6,710 bases of DNA from Acetobacteraceae bacterium (GTDB lineage: Bacteria; Pseudomonadota; Alphaproteobacteria; Acetobacterales; Acetobacteraceae), in assembly GCA_003506895.1 (NCBI GenBank), contig DNXO01000156.1:29154-35863 (forward strand), given 5' to 3'. Below are positions 1 through 5,224 of this stretch, piece after piece (the stretch's first letter is position 1; the number at the start of each line of letters is the position of its first letter). A program made the position numbers and the translations under genes. A model generated the notes under the pieces. The model did no database searches, was not told the DNA's origin, and worked only from the letters and a program-made list of their open reading frames with translations.

Positions 1-11
1 ACCCCGCGCGC

Positions 12-41
12 ATACCAGTCGGCCCGTCGGGCCGCTGGTAT
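12..41 (-). terminator. Hairpin downstream of the crotonase gene, candidate terminator
   Basis: Bases 12-18 (ATACCAG) pair with 35-41 (CTGGTAT), and 20-25 (CGGCCC) pair with 29-34 (GGGCCG), leaving one bulged T at 19 and a 3-base loop. The result is a 13-bp, GC-rich stem lying about 60 bases past the stop codon of the minus-strand CoA-transferase/crotonase operon. No T-run follows on the minus strand (the next bases are GC-rich), so it is either a weak or Rho-assisted terminator or a 3'-end stabilising hairpin. The rest of 1-103 shows no gene. Confidence 0.45.
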
Positions 42-103
42 TACAACACTTCAGCGACACGATATGGCGGATTTATGGTTCGAGACACTACAACCCGCAT
101 TGA

Positions 104-880
104 TCATTGGGCCCTGAATGCCGGTTTGCGCTTTTCCTTGAAGGCACGGGCTCCCTCCCCATGATCCTCGGTCATCAGGGCGAGGCCTTGTGCCCACGCT
201 TCGGCGTCCAGCGCGGTTTCCAACGTGGGTGTGCGCATCGACTTGAACATCTTTTTGGCGATCCCAAAGGCGAAGGTTGGGCCGGCCGCGATTTCCCGCG
301 CCAATTCCAGGGCGGATTCGTCCAAATCGTCATCAGCAACCAGGCGGGTCACCAAGCCAAGCTGATTGGCCTCCTCGGCCGGCATGCGGCGGGCTGTGTA
401 CACCAACTCCTTGGCCTTCAGGACACCCAGTACCTGACTGAGGAAATAAATAGCGCCGCCATCAGGGACGAGCCCGACGTTACGGAATACCTGTGAGAAA
501 ACGGCAGTCTCCGATGCGACGATCATGTCGCACGCGAGCGCCATGCTCCATCCAATGCCCGCGACCGGACCGCGCACGGCTGCGATGACCGGTTTCTCGA
601 TGTTGGCGATGGCGAGAATCATCCGGTGCGCGCTCTTTAAACGGTGACGACCTGAAACGGCGGTGAAGTTGCCCATGTTGGTGACGTCGCCGCTGGCGCA
701 GAATCCGCGACCGGCGGCATTCAGGATAATCGCGCGGATGTCGTCGTCCCGCGCCATATCCAAGAACAATTCGCTGATGCGGTCGCGCATCGCATCGGTC
801 AGCGCATTCAGGCGGTCCGGCCGGTTCAGGGTCACCGTGGCGATGCTGCCATCGCGAGTGAAAGCAATGTGCTCCGTCAT
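104..880 (-). CDS. Enoyl-CoA hydratase/isomerase family protein (crotonase fold, isomerase-like active site)
   Basis: This 258-residue protein is full length for the crotonase superfamily, whose members act on acyl-CoA thioesters in the cytosol. The two oxyanion-hole segments are visible: FCASGD (60-65) and GPVAGIG (104-110). The position of the first hydratase glutamate (rat mitochondrial Glu144) appears to be Phe132, while GLVPD supplies Asp140, the arrangement seen in PaaG-type and enoyl-CoA isomerase members; a glutamate (Glu158, in AKEL) is kept at the second position. The active site therefore looks more like a double-bond isomerase or PaaG-like enzyme than a classical hydratase (inference from motif alignment by eye). 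The start ATG overlaps the stop of the upstream CoA-transferase gene (ATGA, 877-880), so the two are probably translationally coupled and share substrates. The exact substrate is unknown; a hydratase role is not excluded. Confidence 0.93.
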   Translation of the reverse strand: MTEHIAFTRDGSIATVTLNRPDRLNALTDAMRDRISELFLDMARDDDIRAIILNAAGRGFCASGDVTNMGNFTAVSGRHRLKSAHRMILAIANIEKPVIAAVRGPVAGIGWSMALACDMIVASETAVFSQVFRNVGLVPDGGAIYFLSQVLGVLKAKELVYTARRMPAEEANQLGLVTRLVADDDLDESALELAREIAAGPTFAFGIAKKMFKSMRTPTLETALDAEAWAQGLALMTEDHGEGARAFKEKRKPAFRAQ

Positions 881-2073
881 ACGGCACCGTCCAGAACGAC
901 GCCGGCCGCGGTCAGGCGGTCGATCTCACCGTCGGGGTATGCGAGTTCGCGCAATACCTCCCGTGTGTGCTGCCCGAGCATGGGCGGTGGCGTGCCAATG
1001 TTGTGTGGCTCGTTGTCGAAAAGGATGGGTTGCGCGATGGTCTTCATCGGACCGAGCACGGGGTGATCGTACTGCATGACCATGCCGCGCGCGGCGGTCT
1101 GTGGGTGGTCCAACGCTTCCTGTAACGAGTTGATGGGCGCACAAGGCACACCAATCGCGTTCATCAGCGTCAGCCACTCATCGCGAGTACGAGTGCGAAG
1201 GATCTCCTGGACGATACCGACGCAGGCAGCACGATTGGCGGAGCGATCGGCGCTGGTCAAAAACCGCTTGTCGCTTGCCAACTCGGCGCGGCCGACTGCG
1301 CCGCAGAACCGGCGCCATAGATTATCGTTGGCGACGCCGATCAGGACGGGTTTGTCAGCGGATTCGAACGCCTGGTAAGGCACGAGGGATTCGTGACCGG
1401 AGCCAGGTTTCGCCGGTTCGACGCCATTTTCCCAAAAGACATGGAAATTGTAGCTGAGGAAGGACATCGCGGTCTCAAACAGCGAGACCTCGATTCGGGC
1501 GCCTTGTCCGGTCCGGCCCCGTTCGATGAGTGCGGCCATGATGCCGGTAACCGCGTGCAGGCCGGTCGTCTGGTCCACCGGTGAGAACGGGCTGCGGATC
1601 GGGTTGCCGCCCGGTTCGCCGGTCAGCGCCATGATGCCGCTGAAGGCTTGCAGGATGACGTCGTATCCAAGCGCACTCCCCATCGGACCGGTGCGACCGA
1701 AACCGGAGATGCTGACGTAAATCAAGTTGGGGTTGATCGCTTTCAGCGTTGGGTAGTCTATGCGCAGCCGCTCAGCCACCCCGGTGCCGTAGCTTTCCAG
1801 CACGACGTCCGCACGGGCAGCGAGTTTATGAACGATGGCTTGGCCTTCCTCGGACTTCAGGTCCACGGCGACGCTGCGCTTGTTCCTGTTAACGCTCAGA
1901 AAAATGGCGCCGGTCTCACCGCGGAACGGGGGCCAGCGGCGGGTGTCGTCGCCGATCTGCGTTGGTTCTATCTTGATCACCTCGGCGCCTAGGTCACCCA
2001 AATATTGGGTGCACAATGGGCCCGCGAGAACCTTGGTCAAATCCAGAACGCGTACTCCCACCAGCGGCTTCAT
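877..2073 (-). CDS. CaiB/BaiF family (family III) CoA-transferase
   Basis: This 398-residue protein matches family III CoA-transferases, which move CoA from a donor thioester to a carboxylic acid through an aspartyl-CoA intermediate. The N-terminus is typical (PLVGVRVLDLTKVLAGP, residues 3-19, then LGDLGAEVIKIE at 25-36), followed by the ISGFGRTGP stretch (122-130) and SPVDQTTG, where Asp167 is the expected catalytic aspartate. The C-terminal region has the usual GVPCAPI (308-314) and LGQHTREVL (366-374) signatures. Family relatives include L-carnitine, formate/oxalate, succinate/mesaconate and benzylsuccinate transferases; the acceptor here cannot be assigned. The ATG at 2073 has an AGGA ribosome-binding site at 2082-2085, eight bases away. 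It is the first gene of a minus-strand operon with the crotonase gene, reading away from the plus-strand hydratase. A TGGT-N3-ACCA operator lies 6-16 bases before the start codon, overlapping the ribosome-binding site. Confidence 0.95.
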   Translation of the reverse strand: MKPLVGVRVLDLTKVLAGPLCTQYLGDLGAEVIKIEPTQIGDDTRRWPPFRGETGAIFLSVNRNKRSVAVDLKSEEGQAIVHKLAARADVVLESYGTGVAERLRIDYPTLKAINPNLIYVSISGFGRTGPMGSALGYDVILQAFSGIMALTGEPGGNPIRSPFSPVDQTTGLHAVTGIMAALIERGRTGQGARIEVSLFETAMSFLSYNFHVFWENGVEPAKPGSGHESLVPYQAFESADKPVLIGVANDNLWRRFCGAVGRAELASDKRFLTSADRSANRAACVGIVQEILRTRTRDEWLTLMNAIGVPCAPINSLQEALDHPQTAARGMVMQYDHPVLGPMKTIAQPILFDNEPHNIGTPPPMLGQHTREVLRELAYPDGEIDRLTAAGVVLDGAV

Positions 2074-2077
2074 TGAT

Positions 2078-2093
2078 TTGGTCCTACCATTTG
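2078..2093. promoter_or_regulatory. Probable GntR/FadR-type operator in the CoA-transferase/hydratase divergent region
   Basis: Bases 2079-2089 read TGGT-CCT-ACCA, an inverted repeat that fits the TNGT-N(0-3)-ACNA pattern known for FadR-subfamily GntR regulators. With the following TTTG (2090-2093), 13 of 15 bases match the operator in front of the gntR and lyase genes (5097-5111). It lies between the hydratase -35 box and the CoA-transferase start codon, a placement suited to repression of both genes. Assignment to the local regulator is inference. Confidence 0.65.
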
Positions 2094-2103
2094 GTTGACA
2101 ACC
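2093..2103. repeat. Short perfect inverted repeat GGTTG-A-CAACC
   Basis: Two 5-base arms flank a single A, centred 14 bases from the centre of the TGGT-N3-ACCA site. The repeat overlaps the TTGACA -35 box at 2095-2100. It may be an additional contact or a binding site for another protein, but a short repeat like this can also occur by chance around TTGACA. Confidence 0.3.
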
Positions 2104-2123
2104 TTAGTAATCAGCCCTTGGCT
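2095..2123 (+). promoter_or_regulatory. Candidate promoter for the plus-strand enoyl-CoA hydratase
   Basis: A perfect TTGACA -35 box (2095-2100) is followed after 17 bases by a poor -10 candidate, TTGGCT (2118-2123). The -35 match and the position beside the probable operator are the main support; the -10 box is weak, and the leader to the ATG would be about 30 bases. Confidence 0.4.
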
Positions 2124-2131
2124 TGAGTCAA
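2104..2131 (-). promoter_or_regulatory. Candidate promoter for the CoA-transferase operon
   Basis: On the minus strand TTGACT (2131-2126) is followed after 16 bases by TACTAA (2109-2104). Transcription would begin near 2097, which would put the TGGT-N3-ACCA site just downstream of the start of transcription, in a position to block it. The -10 box matches the consensus only partly. Confidence 0.35.
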
Positions 2132-2159
2132 TGGCTGCCCACATAAGGAACCCAGAATC

Positions 2160-2936
2160 ATGTCGATCGATTTCGTTCTGAACGACGAAGGCATTGCGAC
2201 AATCACGATCAATCGGCCGGAGCGTATGAACGCGATGGATGCCGAACACTACCAGTTGCTGTCGGAAGCCTGGGTTATGGTCCGCGATGACCCTGCGGTG
2301 CGTGTGGCAATCATCACCGGTGCCGGCGAGCGATCTTTTACCGCTGGCGCCGACCTTAAGAGTTTCATCCCCTCGCAGCCGACAATGGCGGAGATGATGT
2401 TGACCCAAACCGGCCAGTTGTTGAACCGGGGCTTGGAGGTTTGGAAGCCGGTGATCTCGGCGATCAATGGATTCTGTGTCGGTGGCGGGATGACCCTGAT
2501 GCTGGCGACGGACATCCGGGTCGCGGCCGAACACGCGATGTTCGGCGTTTCTGAAGTCAAGCGCGGCGTCTTCCCCGCCAATGGCGGCACGCAGCGCATC
2601 GCCAGACAGCTTCCGTATGCGATCGCTATGGAGATGCTTCTTGTCGGTGACAATATCGACTCGGCGACCGCGGCGCGGTGGGGACTGATCAATGCCGTGG
2701 TGCCGAAAGAAAAGTTGATGGAGACGGCTTTCGCCTATGCCCGTCGGATCGCGGCGAACGCCCCGCTGGCGGTGCAGGCGGCAAAGGAATTGGCAGTCCG
2801 CAGTCTGGACGTGGATCTTCCGACCGGGCTGCGGATAGAGCAAATCATGCTCCGACATCTGCAGGGGACTGACGACGTTCGGGAAGGAACAAAGGCCTTC
2901 GCCGAAAAACGCGCGCCGAAGTTCGTTGGACGGTAG
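2160..2936 (+). CDS. Enoyl-CoA hydratase (crotonase family)
   Basis: This 258-residue crotonase-fold enzyme would add water to an enoyl-CoA in the cytosol. The oxyanion-hole segments are FTAGADL (60-66) and GFCVGGG (104-110). Both acidic catalytic positions of classical hydratases are present: Glu132 in VSEVKRGVFP and Glu158 in AMEMLL, with the NGGTQRI helix start at 141-147. The C-terminus ends in the usual EGTKAFAEKRAPKF pattern. This makes it the better hydratase candidate of the two crotonases in the cluster; the two are only distantly alike, so they are not a recent duplication. The ATG at 2160 follows an AAGGAA ribosome-binding site at 2145-2150, nine bases away. The gene is transcribed alone, divergently from the CoA-transferase and convergently with the solute-binding protein gene. 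The acyl group is unknown. Confidence 0.95.
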   Translation: MSIDFVLNDEGIATITINRPERMNAMDAEHYQLLSEAWVMVRDDPAVRVAIITGAGERSFTAGADLKSFIPSQPTMAEMMLTQTGQLLNRGLEVWKPVISAINGFCVGGGMTLMLATDIRVAAEHAMFGVSEVKRGVFPANGGTQRIARQLPYAIAMEMLLVGDNIDSATAARWGLINAVVPKEKLMETAFAYARRIAANAPLAVQAAKELAVRSLDVDLPTGLRIEQIMLRHLQGTDDVREGTKAFAEKRAPKFVGR

Positions 2937-2949
2937 CCAACGGTAATGC

Positions 2950-2990
2950 CGATGGCCCGGGTGAACGTTTAGACCAGAACCGGGCCATCG
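2950..2990 (+). terminator. Hairpin after the enoyl-CoA hydratase gene, probable terminator
   Basis: CGATGGCCCGG (2950-2960) pairs perfectly with CCGGGCCATCG (2980-2990), an 11-bp stem with a 19-base loop, starting 14 bases past the stop codon. A pyrimidine-rich stretch (CTCTTCTTCTTT, 3001-3012) lies 10 bases downstream, so it is not a textbook U-tract terminator, but position and stem strength support a 3'-end role. Confidence 0.6.
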
Positions 2991-3021
2991 CACGTTAGCG
3001 CTCTTCTTCTTTGACAAATCG

Positions 3022-3058
3022 GTTCACGCCTGAGGTTGATCCGACCTCAGGCGTGAAC
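3022..3058 (-). terminator. Perfect 15-bp hairpin between convergent genes, probable (bidirectional) terminator
   Basis: GTTCACGCCTGAGGT (3022-3036) pairs perfectly with ACCTCAGGCGTGAAC (3044-3058) around a 7-base loop. It begins 3 bases beyond the stop codon of the minus-strand solute-binding protein gene. On the minus strand it is followed by CGATTTGTC, and on the plus strand by the T-rich GCTTTATTGCTTT, so it could stop transcription from both sides. No second copy of this repeat is seen in the window. Confidence 0.75.
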
Positions 3059-3061
3059 GCT

Positions 3062-4267
3062 TTATTGCTTTACGAACGGGCAGCCGCCCTCCGACAGCGG
3101 ACGGAATGCCTGCTCCGGGGGGAGCGTCGCGAGGATTTTGTAGTAGTCCCACGGATACTTGGATTCGCCGGGTGACTTGACCTGCAAAAGATGGATCGGG
3201 TGGATCAGTCGGCCATCCTCTCGCAAATGGGCACCCTTGGCGTAGAAGTCGTCTACAGGATTTGCCTTCATCCACGCCATGACAGTGGCACCGTCAGTAG
3301 AATGCGTGGCTATAACCCCGCGCAGGTAGTGGTGGACGGCGGAGTATGTTTCGGCCTGCTCACGGGTCGGCATACGGCCGATGCGATCGTAGAAGCGCCT
3401 GGACCAGGCGCGGGTCGCGTCATTGGTATCCCAGTAGAAGCCCGCGGTCAGGTACAGGCCCTGCGCGACCTCCAGGCCCAGGCTGTGGACGTCGGTAATG
3501 AAAAGCGCCATGGCCACGATGGTTTGGTTCTTGCCGCCGATATGAAATTCATGCGCCTGCTTGATCGAGTTGATCGTATCGGTGCCGGCGTTCGCCAGGG
3601 CGATGACCTTGGCGCCGGACGCCTGGGCCTGCAGCAGGAAGGAAGACTGATCATCAGTGTTGAATGGATGCTGCGCCTCGCCAAGAATCTTGCCCCCGTT
3701 GGCGAGAATGACGGCCTTGGCAGCGCTGGCCAGGCCGTGGCCGGCGGCATAATCCGCCGTAATCAGGAACCAGGTGTCGGCATTGCCCCGCGCCATCACC
3801 GCCCTGGTGGTGCCGGTTGACAGACTGTAGGTGTCGTCAGTCCAATGTGCGGAATACGGCGAGCATTGTTTGCCCGTCAGTTCGGCGGTCGCGCCGCCCG
3901 TAATCAGGAAGATCTTCTTTCGCTCGCGGGTGACGTTTTGTACCGCCAAGGCGATGGCTGAGTTGGGGACATTGACGATGGCGTCCACGTTCTCGGTATC
4001 CAGCCATTTACGGGCGACAGCGGCACCGATATCGGCCTTGCTCTGGTGGTCGGCACTGACGACTTCGACATGATGCGAACCGAGTTCGGCTTTCAGGTCC
4101 TCGGCTGCCATTTTGGTTGCCTCGACCGCTCCCTGGCCTGAAGAGTCGGCATACGGACCGCCGAGATCGGTCAAGACGCCTAGCTTTACGTCCTGTGCCC
4201 ATGTCGCCGTGGCGGTCAACACTGTGGCAGTGCAGGCTAGAGCGAGTATTTTCGCGCGGAATTTCAT
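3062..4267 (-). CDS. ABC transporter substrate-binding protein (branched-chain amino acid/amide type, Peripla_BP_6)
   Basis: This 401-residue protein is a periplasmic solute-binding protein of the Leu/Ile/Val-binding class. It has a Sec signal peptide: basic MKFRAK, a hydrophobic core, and a likely cleavage after ATWA (Ala24), so the mature protein begins QDVKLGVLTDLGGPYAD. Two-lobed periplasmic-binding features follow, such as VDAIVNVPNSAIALAV (94-109), ITGGATAELTG (122-132) and ITADYAAGHGLA (169-180). Cys135 (KQCSP) and Cys396 (GGCPF) are the only cysteines of the mature protein, at positions where a disulfide is possible. Such proteins bind amino acids, but relatives bind aromatic or aliphatic acids and amides. 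A GGGGAA ribosome-binding site (4274-4279) precedes the ATG at 4267. The gene lies 26 bases after gntR and is probably cotranscribed with it. No permease or ATPase genes are present in the window, so the partner transporter must be elsewhere. Confidence 0.93.
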   Translation of the reverse strand: MKFRAKILALACTATVLTATATWAQDVKLGVLTDLGGPYADSSGQGAVEATKMAAEDLKAELGSHHVEVVSADHQSKADIGAAVARKWLDTENVDAIVNVPNSAIALAVQNVTRERKKIFLITGGATAELTGKQCSPYSAHWTDDTYSLSTGTTRAVMARGNADTWFLITADYAAGHGLASAAKAVILANGGKILGEAQHPFNTDDQSSFLLQAQASGAKVIALANAGTDTINSIKQAHEFHIGGKNQTIVAMALFITDVHSLGLEVAQGLYLTAGFYWDTNDATRAWSRRFYDRIGRMPTREQAETYSAVHHYLRGVIATHSTDGATVMAWMKANPVDDFYAKGAHLREDGRLIHPIHLLQVKSPGESKYPWDYYKILATLPPEQAFRPLSEGGCPFVKQ

Positions 4268-4293
4268 GTTCGTTTCCCCGTTTGATTGTTGTC

Positions 4294-5037
4294 CTAAGGC
4301 AAAGGCATGGCGATACTCTCAGGCGCCACCGGCGCGACCTGTTGCCGGTAGGATTTAACGTGACGCGCCATCCGCCGCTGAGCCGCATCGGCATCGCCCG
4401 AACGAATGGCGTCTTCGATACCGGCATGGGCTCGGATGACCGCCTGCCGCACCTCTTTCGAGACGAAGTTTTCGACGTTGGATTGGTGCAGCAGATCGCT
4501 CAGCGAAGCGACCACGGCGATGAGCAGACGGTTCTGGCTGGCTTGGGCAACGGCCCAATGCCACTGGCTGTTGGCCGCGAGGAATCGCGTGTTGTCGTCA
4601 CCGGCGTCCGTCAATGCCAGGGCAGCTTCGGCGATCGCGGCAATGTCGTCCGGAGTACGGTGTGTCGCGGCGAGAGAGGCCAGTGCCGGCTCCAATGCCT
4701 CACGTGCTTCCAGGACCGAGTCGAACATGATCTGTTGACCGCGGACATAGGCACCAAGCGTCCGGGAAACGCCGCCCCTGTCCGGAAGTCGAATGATGCT
4801 CCCGCCGTTACGACCAGCCTTGATGGATAGCAGACCTTCAACCTCAAGCATCCGCAGCGCCTCGCGAACGGATCCCCTGCTGAGCCCAGTACTGTCGCCG
4901 AGGTCGCGTTCATTGGGCAGGGGCGAACCTTCGGGAATATGACCAGAGAGGATCCGCTCACGAAGATGGTCGGCCAGAGCCTGATAGCTCTTGCGTCCTT
5001 GAATGCGTCCAATCGGAGGAGCTGACGCGCGGGGCAT
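4294..5037 (-). CDS. GntR family (FadR/FCD subfamily) transcriptional regulator
   Basis: About 247 residues. The N-terminal winged helix-turn-helix shows the GntR pattern: ALADHLRERILSGHIPEG, then LPNERDLG, then SRGSVREALRMLEVEGLL with a GRNGG wing (roughly residues 15-85). The C-terminal half is an all-helical FCD ligand-binding domain. Its usual metal-binding set is visible as Asn156-x3-His160, His204 and His226 (numbered from the ATG at 5037); Asn stands where Asp is more common. FCD regulators generally respond to carboxylic acids or acyl-CoA compounds and mostly act as repressors. The start is uncertain: an in-frame TTG at 5046 would add three residues, and neither start has a clear ribosome-binding site; the ATG was preferred. 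It is the first gene of an operon with the solute-binding protein and is divergent from the lyase gene. The perfect operator at 5091-5113 suggests it controls its own promoter, and probably the whole cluster (inference). Confidence 0.92.
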   Translation of the reverse strand: MPRASAPPIGRIQGRKSYQALADHLRERILSGHIPEGSPLPNERDLGDSTGLSRGSVREALRMLEVEGLLSIKAGRNGGSIIRLPDRGGVSRTLGAYVRGQQIMFDSVLEAREALEPALASLAATHRTPDDIAAIAEAALALTDAGDDNTRFLAANSQWHWAVAQASQNRLLIAVVASLSDLLHQSNVENFVSKEVRQAVIRAHAGIEDAIRSGDADAAQRRMARHVKSYRQQVAPVAPESIAMPLP

Positions 5038-5066
5038 GTGGACCAATCTGTTGCCGTTGAAGGTGA

Positions 5067-5095
5067 GATTTAGCGCGGCGGGACGATAAGGTCAA
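5067..5095 (-). promoter_or_regulatory. Candidate gntR-solute-binding protein operon promoter
   Basis: On the minus strand TTGACC (5095-5090) and TAAATC (5072-5067) are separated by 17 bases. Transcription would start near 5060, giving a leader of about 23 bases to the ATG at 5037. The -35 box is formed by one end of the perfect inverted repeat at 5091-5113, so a bound regulator would block the promoter. Confidence 0.5.
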
Positions 5096-5113
5096 ATGGT
5101 TCGACCATTTGAC
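5091..5113. promoter_or_regulatory. Perfect inverted-repeat operator between gntR and the lyase gene
   Basis: The arm GTCAAATGGT (5091-5100) and its exact reverse complement ACCATTTGAC (5104-5113) flank a TCG spacer. The core TGGT-N3-ACCA is the FadR-subfamily type of half-site. The outer ends of the arms supply TTGAC, which is the -35 box of each of the two divergent promoters. Position next to the gntR gene and similarity to 2079-2093 make the local GntR protein the most likely ligand. A regulator binding site is strongly supported; which protein binds is inferred. Confidence 0.82.
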
Positions 5114-5137
5114 AGTCAGGTTGTGGCACCATAGCTT
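5109..5137 (+). promoter_or_regulatory. Candidate promoter for the CitE-like lyase gene
   Basis: A perfect TTGACA -35 box (5109-5114) is followed after 17 bases by TAGCTT (5132-5137) as a partial -10 match. The 5' leader would be about 80 bases. The operator overlaps the -35 box and a weaker operator-like site fills the spacer, consistent with repression. Confidence 0.55.
5121..5131. promoter_or_regulatory. Weaker operator-like site TTGT-GGC-ACCA
   Basis: This site fits TNGT-N3-ACNA with one half-site change from TGGT. It is centred 24 bases from the centre of the perfect operator and lies inside the -35/-10 spacer of the lyase promoter. It may be a second, lower-affinity site, or chance. 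Confidence 0.35.
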
Positions 5138-5224
5138 TAGCCTCGGCGAACGGCATGGGCACCACCGCAGCGGTAGGCACTTCGAATGCTGCCCCGTTCA
5201 AGACAAAACGAGCAGAGGAACATC

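Noticed and set aside
2070..3017. Long open frame (315 codons) on the minus strand opposite the enoyl-CoA hydratase gene
   Set aside because: Its translation is rich in Arg and His with no family resemblance, runs through the divergent promoter and terminator regions, and lies antisense to a clear crotonase gene; it is a high-GC shadow frame.
4232..4267. Possible lipoprotein cysteine (Cys12) in the solute-binding protein leader
   Set aside because: The residues before it (Ala-Leu-Ala) do not fit a lipobox and the hydrophobic core continues past it; a Sec signal peptide cleaved after Ala24 fits better.
5167..5192. GCAGC/GCTGC pairing in the lyase leader as a riboswitch or attenuator
   Set aside because: Only a 5-bp stem with a 16-base loop and no further conserved structure; too little to support a regulatory RNA.
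5186..5224. Upstream in-frame ATG at 5186 as the lyase start
   Set aside because: It has no good ribosome-binding site and adds 13 residues before the conserved N-terminus, whereas the ATG at 5225 follows AGAGGAA.
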